From: Bacteroidota bacterium | GTDB taxonomy: Bacteria; Bacteroidota; Ignavibacteria; Ignavibacteriales; Ignavibacteriaceae | Direction: 5' to 3' | Assembly (NCBI GenBank): GCA_022708025.1 | Contig: JAKIZM010000006.1 | Span: 1 to 64,000, forward strand | DNA length: 64,000 nucleotides | Shown: one piece after another, positions 27,077 through 34,523 of the stretch | Layout of the letters: each line of letters opens with the position of its first letter | Numbering within the stretch: the stretch's first letter is position 1 | Program-made: the position numbers and the translations under genes | Notes under the pieces: generated by a model | Seen by the model: the letters and a program-made list of their open reading frames with translations, nothing else | What the model was told of the DNA's origin: nothing | The model's database searches: none

Positions 27077-27147
27077 TGCTAACATAATTCTTTACTCAAT
27101 ATTGCTTATAATTTTTTTTAAAAACAATATTCACTCGATAATTATCC
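27077..27147 (-). other. attC-like site with altered left box
   Basis: The minus strand ends AATATTGAGTAAAGAATTATGTTAGCA, the same 3' half as the sites at 30016 and 10106. The left side (GGATAAT instead of an AAC box) seems rearranged or degenerate. Confidence 0.55.
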
Positions 27148-27176
27148 ACCAATCATCCATCTTTATAATTAAGCTT

Positions 27177-27357
27177 TTAAAATTCAATTGCGTTAAAAAA
27201 TTCTTTTAGTTTTTGTAGATCGAGTTTGCCGTTTGTCCGGACGCTGCTGCAAAGATCAAGTCCAAATGGTTCAACGATTTCAATAGCTTGTTTTACATTG
27301 TCTTTGTTAATACCTCCGGCAAGAAACAAAGGAACCGGAATTGATTTTCTGATTTCT
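27177..27357 (-). pseudogene. Truncated 3' copy of the trpF-like gene
   Basis: About 60 codons read IPVPLFLAGGINKDNV, then VEPFGLDLCSSVRTNGKL and KLKEFFNAIE. This is nearly the same protein as the end of the complete gene at 30194-30856, with differences such as Gly-to-Ser in CSSV. The homology stops abruptly at 27357. The block 27148-27357 matches 30158-30367 on DNA level, including the ATCATCCATCTTTATAATTAAG flank (in pieces). A broken duplicate, no start. Confidence 0.88.
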
Positions 27358-27540
27358 CCGAAATACTTCTGTATTTGTTCGGGCTAAATTGTTCAATATC
27401 TATAAAGTGTTTTGTTAGTATATCGTTGAATATCAAATTACAGCAAACGGTTCAGTGCTTAAAATGCAACGTTTTGCTCTGTTTTCTGAGCATCTGATTT
27501 TTTGAGAATTTACTTATATTTTATCTGCTATTTAATTAAC

Positions 27541-28977
27541 TCACCGCCATGATCTAGACAACATCTTTTGCACAGATTCTAATCCATTTTTTTTCATCAA
27601 CGCTTTTCTTTCGTCTTGGAAAAGACGATTATTGACGGCTTTCAAATGTTGATCCAAACTATAAACGGCAACAGCTAATACGGCTGTATCTGTTGCAAGC
27701 AAACCCGCATCAACTTTGTCATAAGTGTCAGTGATGGAGTGATGATTGATATCATAATCTCCTTCATTTACCCAAAGAGTGAAAGACGGAATTCCTTCTG
27801 CAAGGAACGGCGCATGGTCGGTATCAAAGCTTGCGTCGGCTGAAATCCCAGTTGCTTCAAGTGGAGACAACGCTTGAAATACCCTTGATAAAATATTATC
27901 CAGGTCTGATCTGCCATGTATCATAAAGCCTTTCGGCACCTGTGCGCCATCATCCATTATCAGAACACTTTTTAACTTGTCTAATTCGTTGGCGTGCTTG
28001 ATTACATAGGCATGAGAACCGAGCAGGCCCTGCTCTTCTCCGCTAAAAAATGCAAACCGGATAGTGTGTTTTGGTTTAATATCAAGCTGTTTAAATATTC
28101 TTGCAACCTCCATTATTGCTGCTACACCCGAACCATTATCCTGTGCACCTTGTCCATAATCCCATGAATCGAAATGTGCGCCAATTAATATTGTTCCCAC
28201 AGTATCTGTTCCTGGAATATCTCCAATAACATTGAATTCCTTAGAAGCCTTATTGCTAATGCTGTTGTTTATATTCAATGTTATTGTAACCGGATGATAT
28301 TCAAGAATGCGATGCAACAAAAGAGCATCTTCCTTAGCTATTGAAATAACAGGTAACGGAGCCATTGGATAAAATCCAAACGCAGATATATAAAGTAAGC
28401 GGTTAGGTTTGTCTGAGGGAATAAGCATTGCTGCTGCACCAGATTTCGCAAGGGCATTGGCTAAAAGTATTCGTGTCACCTGACTTGGTTGATCTTCAAA
28501 TGCAATAGGTTCTACAATTACTGCTGCACCCATAATGCCCTCAAACCGTTCTGGTATTTTTTTATTTTTAAAAAATCTAAGATCGACAACTTTTGCAGTG
28601 ATCTCTCCTTTTGTTCCCGGGCACCAACCATAAGAACCTACGACCATAAATTGATGGGTCGGATTAATAATACGTCCGGATGCTGAATTATGTGCCCAGC
28701 TTGTTTTTAGCTCGAAATCTTCAAGGTGTGCATTATCGATTCCAATTTCTTTCAATTTTTTCAAAAGGAATGCGGACGTTTCCTTACTCTGTGACGTCCC
28801 TGTTATTCTGCCGCCAATAGAGTCAGTTAATACACGAAGTATAGAGGAAGTCTCTTCTTGTGTTTTTGCTGCTGAAATTATTTTTTGAATGAGAGTTGTA
28901 TCATTTACCTGTGCATATAAAAATTGAGAAAACGATAAGGAAATAAATATAAAAGTGAGTTTAATTGTGGTTATCAT
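27541..28977 (-). CDS. Secreted M28-family peptidase
   Basis: About 478 residues from the start MITTIKLTFIF (28977), which gives a signal peptide ending FLYAQ; the longer frame to 29034 runs into the attC site and is unlikely. After a PA-like insert (GSYGWCPGTKGEITAKVVDL to about 215), the M28 domain shows IGAHFDSWD near 266, DNGSGVAAIME near 280, GEEQGLLGSHAY near 312, VLIMDDGAQ and, late, DHAPFLAEGIPSF. The aligned metal ligands and the catalytic Glu are present. Resembles carboxypeptidase Q-like (glutamate carboxypeptidase) enzymes. Cassette gene between attC sites. Confidence 0.9.
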   Translation of the reverse strand: MITTIKLTFIFISLSFSQFLYAQVNDTTLIQKIISAAKTQEETSSILRVLTDSIGGRITGTSQSKETSAFLLKKLKEIGIDNAHLEDFELKTSWAHNSASGRIINPTHQFMVVGSYGWCPGTKGEITAKVVDLRFFKNKKIPERFEGIMGAAVIVEPIAFEDQPSQVTRILLANALAKSGAAAMLIPSDKPNRLLYISAFGFYPMAPLPVISIAKEDALLLHRILEYHPVTITLNINNSISNKASKEFNVIGDIPGTDTVGTILIGAHFDSWDYGQGAQDNGSGVAAIMEVARIFKQLDIKPKHTIRFAFFSGEEQGLLGSHAYVIKHANELDKLKSVLIMDDGAQVPKGFMIHGRSDLDNILSRVFQALSPLEATGISADASFDTDHAPFLAEGIPSFTLWVNEGDYDINHHSITDTYDKVDAGLLATDTAVLAVAVYSLDQHLKAVNNRLFQDERKALMKKNGLESVQKMLSRSWR

Positions 28978-29028
28978 AAATAATGTATCGGTTATTTCAC
29001 ATCTCTTTAGGTTGTTACATAAAGTAGC

Positions 29029-29158
29029 ACACAACGTTTGGCGGTATGAAAAGTTGCCGATTTCGGGCGATTTCCTATCAAGTTACAAGAAAAGTTAAAG
29101 CGGGCTACAACCCTTCGCATACCACTGAGCCTGCTATTGGCTATACCGTTTGTTAGCG
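29029..29158 (-). other. attC-like recombination site (after DUF4386 gene)
   Basis: Minus strand: CGCTAAC ... GTTGTGT, 130 bp. The arm AAACGGTATAGCC pairs imperfectly with CATACCGCCAAACG. The loop shares TCAAGTTACAAG with the 5.1-kb site and AAGCGGGCTA..ACCCTTCGC with the 8.3-kb site. Confidence 0.85.
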
Positions 29159-29221
29159 GTTCGTTGTTTTTCTTTTTTTTCATTGTCTGCTGTCCCAAAG
29201 CGAAGCTGACTATTGGCCTTA

Positions 29222-29926
29222 TTATTTTTCAATTGTTGATATATTTTTCACACCCTTAATTAAAAACCATAGAGTTATTGAAATTTCTCCAATTGCTACT
29301 AATAAAAGTGTAGGTTGGTTCACAAATGTACTGTATGTAGGAAAAAGTAGAGATACAAAACTGTCAACTATATATGATATTCCTGCAATGACGAGCAATA
29401 TCCCAAAAATACGGGGAATAAATCTTGACTTATATACCAATAGTCCAAATGGCAAAAGCCAAAGTCCCCAAAACATTTCCATTGTCAAAGTGCCGTTGTC
29501 GTTAATTTTAAGAAATAACATTGCCAAATCTTGTTTTTGATTAAGTTCAAATGTTTGCAATATTTCTCCTTTAAAAATCATAAGAGAAGTAATATTTAAT
29601 GCCTCCATAATAAAAACTGCGGGAACTTGCACAATCACAAATGCAACCATTAATTTAGCCTGATGCTCATTTACCTGTTTGAACATCCGGTACAGAACCA
29701 ATACCAAAAGCACAAAAATAGTGTTGCTGATTAAATCATTAATTATGCCTGTCCGAAATAAAAATTCTTTGGCGAGGATATTTTTGGCAGTGGTGATAAC
29801 ATCACCCTGTACAATAATTTGTGATGATACATACATAATACTGTAAACGCCTGTTATTACAAGTATAAGATAAAGTAATCCGGCAAGTTTTGCGGTCTTT
29901 CTGAGTGAGTTCACTTTATTTTCCAT
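29222..29926 (-). CDS. DUF4386 family membrane protein
   Basis: A 234-residue protein with about six membrane helices. It starts MENKVNSLRKTAKLAGLLYLILVITGVYS, the usual opening of DUF4386 proteins, and shows the conserved FRTGIINDLI, a WGLWLLPFGLLVY stretch and IGEISITLWFLIKG at the end. Function unknown. DUF4386 genes occur often in cassette-like and accessory DNA. Single-gene cassette between attC sites at 30016 and 29029. Confidence 0.9.
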   Translation of the reverse strand: MENKVNSLRKTAKLAGLLYLILVITGVYSIMYVSSQIIVQGDVITTAKNILAKEFLFRTGIINDLISNTIFVLLVLVLYRMFKQVNEHQAKLMVAFVIVQVPAVFIMEALNITSLMIFKGEILQTFELNQKQDLAMLFLKINDNGTLTMEMFWGLWLLPFGLLVYKSRFIPRIFGILLVIAGISYIVDSFVSLLFPTYSTFVNQPTLLLVAIGEISITLWFLIKGVKNISTIEK

Positions 29927-30015
29927 AATTGCCTTATTTATTTGGTTTTAAATATCTTTCACTGGACTGTCTTAGTAACTTGAAACAATCGTATCTGATT
30001 TCGTTTTACAATGAC

Positions 30016-30071
30016 CGCTAACATAATTCTTTACGCAATATTTTGTAATAATCTAAAATTAAAAGTTATCT
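30016..30071 (-). other. Short attC site (after trpF-like gene)
   Basis: Minus strand: AGATAAC ... GTTAGCG, 56 bp. The arms AACTTTTAATT and AATTATGTT pair, and the 3' half (AATATTGCGTAAAGAATTATGTTAGC) is shared with sites at 10106 and 27077. Confidence 0.7.
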
Positions 30072-30193
30072 TGCTAAAAAATATGAAAAGAAAGGAACTA
30101 ATTGAAGAGTAAGGTAATCTGTTTCTTAATGTTCTGTTAAATTTTAATCAGCGAACAATTAACAAATCATTCATCTTTATAATTAAGCTTTTA

Positions 30194-30856
30194 TTATTCA
30201 ATTGCATTAAAAAACTCTTTAAGTTTCTGCGGATCAAGCTTGCCGTTTGTCCGGACGCCGCTGCAGAGATCAAGTCCAAATGGTTTAACTGTTTCAATAG
30301 CTTGTTTTACATTGTCTTTATTAATACCTCCGGCAAGAAACAAAGGAACCGGAATTAATTTTCTGATTTCCCGGCTCAGTTCCCAATTATGAGTTCTTCC
30401 TGTTCCACCCAATTCTTTAACTGATAAATTTGGATTTCCGCTATCCAGTAAAATTGCATCCACATATTTTGATACTTCAATTGCTTCTTTTACTGAGTTG
30501 TCATCTATAACGTGAATAACCTGCACTAGTTTTACGTTGAGCAATTCGTTTCTAAGTATATCGTATTCACGATTTTTTAATTCATCCACAATTTGAATTA
30601 CAGAAGTCTGAACACGTTTGTAGTGAGCAATAATATTTTGTGCTTTAGTTTCGCTTGTTAATAAAAAAGTTGAAATCGGCGGCGGAACTGATTTTACAAT
30701 TTGATAAATAAGTTCATCCCCAATTACGCCGGGACCGCTTGGCATATATCCAACCAAACCTAGCGCAGAAGCACCGTATTCAATTGCTGTTCTAGCTTCT
30801 TCAATGCTGCTTATACAGCATATTTTTACTTTTGGTCTTGGTTTACCTTTGTTCAT
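30194..30856 (-). CDS. Phosphoribosylanthranilate isomerase-like protein
   Basis: A 220-residue TIM-barrel protein of the TrpF type. The opening PKVKICCISSIEEARTAI corresponds to the KICGIT motif but has Cys in place of Gly, keeping the active-site Cys. The late part VPLFLAGGINKDNV and FGLDLCSGVRTNGKLDPQKL match the family's LAGGL and SSGVE phosphate-binding loops, though with changes. The middle (YMPSGPG, HVIDDNSVKEA) is also less typical. No other trp gene is nearby, so a role in tryptophan synthesis is uncertain. Gene start lies 32 bases after the attC end at 30888, and a broken copy sits at 27.2 kb. Single-gene cassette. Confidence 0.75.
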   Translation of the reverse strand: MNKGKPRPKVKICCISSIEEARTAIEYGASALGLVGYMPSGPGVIGDELIYQIVKSVPPPISTFLLTSETKAQNIIAHYKRVQTSVIQIVDELKNREYDILRNELLNVKLVQVIHVIDDNSVKEAIEVSKYVDAILLDSGNPNLSVKELGGTGRTHNWELSREIRKLIPVPLFLAGGINKDNVKQAIETVKPFGLDLCSGVRTNGKLDPQKLKEFFNAIE

Positions 30857-30887
30857 TTTTTAGCTCAGTAGATTTGTGCGCTGCCAA

Positions 30888-31012
30888 CTCTAACCAGCTT
30901 GCATCTGTTGCGGACTTTTTCTGGTTGAAATTGCTACAAAGATAATACTTTTGCCTTACTGGAAATGATTAATCGAAGTAGTTTACCCGCCTTGCGTTCA
31001 AACCGCTTGATA
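30888..31012 (-). other. 3' part of an attC interrupted by the IS
   Basis: On the minus strand, the sequence that follows the IS carries a hairpin arm (AAGCGGTTTGAACGCAAGGCGG), a partner arm (CCGCAACAGATGCAAGCTGG) and the right box GTTAGAG (30894-30888). With the left box GCCTAAC (32394-32388) on the other side of the IS it reconstructs one attC of about 135 bp. Confidence 0.65.
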
Positions 31013-31074
31013 TTTCCAATAAGTAAAAAGTTAAATTTGTTATCATCAACAACATTTACTTCAGGAGGTATCAA

Positions 31075-32091
31075 ATGTATTACACAGGAATCGATCTTCA
31101 TAAATTTACTTCTTATTTAACTACTGTCGATTCTTCAGGCGCTATCGTTAAACAAGAAAATCTTAAAAACATAGCTCATAACTTTGTTCAGTACTTTAGT
31201 GCAATCCCAGGTGAACATCTTACCACTGTCGAATCTACTATGACCTGGTACTGGTTAAATGATCTGCTGACTTCAATCAATATTCCTTTGGTCCTTGCTC
31301 ACGCAAAGTATGTTAAAGCCATTGCCTATGCAAAGGTTAAAACTGATAAAGTTGATTCTCATACTCTTGCCCAGCTTCTCCGTATGGACTATATACCTGT
31401 TGCGCACAAAATATCTAATGAAAATCGTACACTTCGTGATGCTCTCCGTGCAAGACTTAAAATTGTTCAACGTCATACTTCTGTTACAAATTCGATGCAT
31501 CTTCTGCTTGCTAAATATAATTATAATTCTCCAACCCAACTAACAGGCATTCACGAATTTCAATATGAGCAATTATCAGAAGTTGAAGAACTGCTTAATG
31601 AACAAATGCTTGATCTCGAAAAGCAGCTTTATCCATTCCTTATTCCTAATGATGATATTCAACGTCTGCTCTGGATTCCCGGTATCGGAAAGATGAATGC
31701 TTTTACTATCTTACTTGAAGTTGATGACATCAACCGTTTCCCGGACGTTAAGAATTTCTTTTCTTACTGCAGACTTGTTCCTTCGGCTCGCAACTCAGGT
31801 GGCAAAGCAAAACAACGTTCATCTAAAGATGGAAACAAATACCTTAAGGTTGCTTTCAGCGATGCTGCCATTCACGCTGTTCAATATTATTCGATTATCC
31901 GTAAATACCATAACTCTTTGTTAAGAAAAAAGAATAAAAATATTGCTAAGACTATCATCGCCAAAGAAATTGCTGAAATTGTTTATCACGTTCTAAAAAA
32001 TAAATCTAACTTCAACAACAAATTCAGAGGTCAGCAGCTAGAGCATAAGAAGTCTTTACAATGGCCACGTGTAGTAAACCCCTACGCCTAA
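31075..32091 (+). CDS. IS110-family DEDD transposase
   Basis: A 338-residue RuvC-like DEDD recombinase. The acidic set is visible: Asp7 in TGIDLHK, Glu53 in TTVESTM, Asp91 and Asp94 in KTDKVDSHTL. The C-terminal Transposase_20 domain has WIPGIGKMNAFTI, RFPDVKNFFSYCRLVPS and SGGKAKQRSSKDGNKYL, with the conserved Ser region. A strong Shine-Dalgarno, AGGAGG, lies 8 bases upstream, which is unusual in this low-SD-looking window and suggests import. IS110 transposases work with an element-encoded guide RNA; see the candidate region at 32092-32367. The gene runs opposite to all neighbouring cassette genes. Confidence 0.94.
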   Translation: MYYTGIDLHKFTSYLTTVDSSGAIVKQENLKNIAHNFVQYFSAIPGEHLTTVESTMTWYWLNDLLTSINIPLVLAHAKYVKAIAYAKVKTDKVDSHTLAQLLRMDYIPVAHKISNENRTLRDALRARLKIVQRHTSVTNSMHLLLAKYNYNSPTQLTGIHEFQYEQLSEVEELLNEQMLDLEKQLYPFLIPNDDIQRLLWIPGIGKMNAFTILLEVDDINRFPDVKNFFSYCRLVPSARNSGGKAKQRSSKDGNKYLKVAFSDAAIHAVQYYSIIRKYHNSLLRKKNKNIAKTIIAKEIAEIVYHVLKNKSNFNNKFRGQQLEHKKSLQWPRVVNPYA

Positions 32092-32367
32092 CTGGTTATC
32101 CCGACTTGTCAGGAATAATCCCTGCGCTTGATTGGGTAACTACACGTATGCCTATTAAATATCTGGAATAGTCCCGGTCTTTACGGAACAACTCTCACTT
32201 AACAGGTGATGAGTAAGTCCCAAAAGAGGTTTGGTTGCCATAGCCTTTTTGATATTAAGGCAGAATAGTTGTTTAAGAGAGAAGATTTAGTAGATCAGTT
32301 TTTCAAAGAACTCTTTTTTTACTTAACTGTGTCGAGCCGGAGCACTATTAATTTTGTTTGCCTATTG
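32092..32367 (+). ncRNA. Candidate bridge/seek RNA region of the IS
   Basis: About 275 bases between the transposase stop and the right inverted repeat have no ORF. In IS1111-type elements this region encodes the guide RNA that pairs with target and donor DNA. Several self-complementary pieces are visible, such as CTGGTTATCCCGACTTGTCAGGAATAATCC and CCCGGTCTTTACGGAACAAC. The assignment rests on position and family knowledge; no fold was computed. Confidence 0.45.
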
Positions 32368-32407
32368 ACTTTTTACTTATTAAAGATGTTAGGCTACATT
32401 TTAATTC

Positions 32408-33391
32408 TTATTGCCATCTAAAAATTAACCTTACTTTTGTCTTAGCATCAGCACTTTGCAAAGAAACAGTTGTTGGATAATTATTAGAGATTAATTGAGT
32501 TATCTTAAAACCATTTGTTGTCCCAATCAAATCATCGCCAGTTGCATCCCAATCCCAAACACGAATGAAATAAGTTTTATTCCAAGATGATTTTAGGAAT
32601 TCTAATTCTGGAGTAAAATCCCAAGCTAATGGAAGCATTGATGGAGTTACATCATCAACACGTGAACCGGAGCCATCAATAATAACGTTACCAACAGAAT
32701 CTATTATCGTGAAGAATACATCAGGACCACTTGTTAAATCCCATCCAGCACCATTTTCATCAACAAATGGGATCTCATCAACTATAGTTCGTTGAAGAAA
32801 AACTTTTCCGGGAGTAATAACTAAATTTTGACTTGTTTGATCAGATAGACCAGATGTTGTATTCGTTGCTGTAAGTGTAACAGTGTAAGTCCCTTTTTGA
32901 TTATAAGTTTTACTTGGATTTGCTTGTGTTGAAGTTGTTCCATCGCCAAAATTCCACAAATAACTATCAGCATTCTGAGAAGTATTTGTAAAAGTGATTA
33001 CTGCGGGTGTAACTAGAGTTCCGCCATAATTAAATCCAGCAACTGGTGTTACAGGAATATTTGTTAACGCAATATTAACTGTGGTCGTTTGACCCGCGGT
33101 AACATTCGCGTTTACATTATTTGGCGAATATCCGTTCATTGTTGCAGTTACTGTATAGCTTCCAGCTTCAATATTGGAAATAGTATAATTACCATTATTA
33201 TCTGAAGTAACAGTTGTTGTTGCAGGTTGGGTACTGACACTTGCACCAGAAATAGCATTTCCAGAAGTTTGGTCTGTAACTTTCCCAGAAATATTTCCTT
33301 TAGTACTGGTATTAACTGGATTATCGTCTTTGCTACAACCAGAAATCAATAACAAAGAAATAATTACAATTAAAAAGTAGAATTTTCCCAT
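32408..33391 (-). CDS. Lipoprotein with CarboxypepD-reg, PKD and C2-like domains
   Basis: About 327 residues from MGKFYFLIVIIS (33391; the frame opens at 33409). A lipobox LLISGCS gives a lipoprotein Cys near residue 18. Then follow a carboxypeptidase-regulatory-like domain (KGNISGKVTDQTSGNAIS, about 34-105), a PKD domain with the SYLWNFGDGTTS motif (about 115-195), and a C-terminal domain (about 205-325) whose FFTIIDSVGNVIIDG and YFIRVWDWDATGDDLIG resemble a C2 beta-sandwich. Likely a surface-exposed binding protein. Single-gene cassette, its attC now split by the IS. Confidence 0.82.
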   Translation of the reverse strand: MGKFYFLIVIISLLLISGCSKDDNPVNTSTKGNISGKVTDQTSGNAISGASVSTQPATTTVTSDNNGNYTISNIEAGSYTVTATMNGYSPNNVNANVTAGQTTTVNIALTNIPVTPVAGFNYGGTLVTPAVITFTNTSQNADSYLWNFGDGTTSTQANPSKTYNQKGTYTVTLTATNTTSGLSDQTSQNLVITPGKVFLQRTIVDEIPFVDENGAGWDLTSGPDVFFTIIDSVGNVIIDGSGSRVDDVTPSMLPLAWDFTPELEFLKSSWNKTYFIRVWDWDATGDDLIGTTNGFKITQLISNNYPTTVSLQSADAKTKVRLIFRWQ

Positions 33392-33456
33392 AATGTTCTT
33401 CCTTTCCATTAATTAACCATAAACTTTCAATAATCAAGCCACTAACTATTGAAGTA

Positions 33457-33644
33457 GCCTAACGGCGTTGTGCATAAGCCGCAGCCCAGAACAAACGGCT
33501 TGCTTAGAACTACAATGCTGATTATTATTGAAAATTTTTTTAGCTCTACGACCTTTAACAAGATAGCCGAAACGGAACGACTACCATTAAAATTACACAA
33601 ATGCCGAGTGCGAAAACGATGTCGGCTTGATGCACTTGTTATAT
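33457..33644 (-). other. Long attC-like site (after first cassette)
   Basis: Minus strand: a TATAAC left box and GTTAGGC right box (33463-33457, exact GTTRRRY). Outer arms AAGTGCATCAAGCCG and CGGCTTATGCACAACG pair with small bulges. About 188 bp. A closely similar sequence, with the right box changed, lies at 43958-44148 on the other side of intI. Confidence 0.8.
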
Positions 33645-33655
33645 TTTTGCCCTAA

Positions 33656-34513
33656 TTATTTCTCTAAAGTTAATTCATAATCCAAAGACCAGTTATTTCC
33701 GAATAAATCTTCTAACTTTATAGTTACAGTAGTTTTATATGGAAAATTTAAAGAATTAGGGACAACAATTTCTGGCGTGAAGAAACCAGATGATTTGGAT
33801 TCATTAGTTTTAATGTCTCCAATTTCTGTTGTTGATGAAGTGCTAAAAGAAATATTTGTATCATTTGAAGAATAATCAGTAATTGTAACTAACCTTGTCA
33901 TACTAGTTCCAACATTTTTTATTTTATAGTTAGGTCTAAACCAGTATTGGTTTCCACTTGGTAAAGTATATGTAACTTCAACACTGTCATCAATTAAATT
34001 CGCTCCAGTTTGTTCGCACAATAAATTTAATGTATCAATTCTATCTGAAAAATTTAAAAGTAGCATAAAAGAAGTATTTGGTAGAACAGATTTGTCAATT
34101 TTTAATTCAACCATTGAACGTCCCATCGAAGTAGTATATATATTGCCATCTCCATCAGAAATTTCATTAGGTAATATATCACCGTAGTTTAAGTAATAGT
34201 CCGTAATATCGATATTAGCATTTGTTATAAGTTGAGGGGTTGCTGAAATATTTTTTTCAATAGAATTCCCAAGATTTATTAACTTAATATATACTTTTAA
34301 TAATTCTCCCTTGTTAATTATGCTGTCAGCATTTCCACCGGAATAAGGGAGATTAACACCTATCGGGTCATAAACTACATAAGAATGAATTTTTAAATTT
34401 TTTGTTATACCTCCTTTATATTTAGGGTCAAGTGGATTACTGTGTTCATAATATTCACAAGAATTGAATATTAAAATTTGAGTAACAATTAAGTTTAATA
34501 ATAATCTTTTCAC
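33656..34513 (-). CDS. Lipoprotein of unknown function
   Basis: A 285-residue protein with a lipoprotein signal (about residues 1-19, Cys in FNSCEYYEHSNP). The sequence after it, SNPLDPKYKG, is typical of FCB-group surface lipoproteins. Two stretches, INLGNSIEKNISATPQL and NYKIKNVGTSMTRLVTI, look like CARDB-type beta-sandwich domains used for adhesion. No enzymatic motif. It starts 10 bases after the upstream gene's stop and is the third gene of a three-gene cassette. Confidence 0.75.
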   Translation of the reverse strand: MKRLLLNLIVTQILIFNSCEYYEHSNPLDPKYKGGITKNLKIHSYVVYDPIGVNLPYSGGNADSIINKGELLKVYIKLINLGNSIEKNISATPQLITNANIDITDYYLNYGDILPNEISDGDGNIYTTSMGRSMVELKIDKSVLPNTSFMLLLNFSDRIDTLNLLCEQTGANLIDDSVEVTYTLPSGNQYWFRPNYKIKNVGTSMTRLVTITDYSSNDTNISFSTSSTTEIGDIKTNESKSSGFFTPEIVVPNSLNFPYKTTVTIKLEDLFGNNWSLDYELTLEK

Positions 34514-34523
34514 AATAATCTCC

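Larger units (their letters stand above)
27034..27540. other. Gap with attC-like site and trpF remnant
   Basis: From right to left on the minus strand: the tail after the M28 gene with a weak GCAAAACG/CGTTTGC hairpin near 27440-27470, the truncated trpF copy, then the attC-like site. No intact gene. Confidence 0.7.
31013..32384 (+). mobile_element. IS110-family (IS1111-type) element inside attC
   Basis: It contains one transposase gene, a short left end (about 60 bases before the start codon) and a long non-coding right end (about 290 bases). Sub-terminal inverted repeats AATAAGTAAAAAGT (31018-31031) and ACTTTTTACTTATT (32368-32381) are exact. Sub-terminal repeats and a 3' non-coding region mark the IS1111 subgroup. 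The two flanks together form an attC (box GCCTAAC on one side, hairpin arms plus GTTAGAG on the other), as in the known IS1111-attC elements that target integron recombination sites. Exact ends are not determined. Confidence 0.82.

Noticed and set aside
31273..31539. Frames antisense to or overlapping the IS transposase
   Set aside because: Shadows of a clearly conserved transposase.
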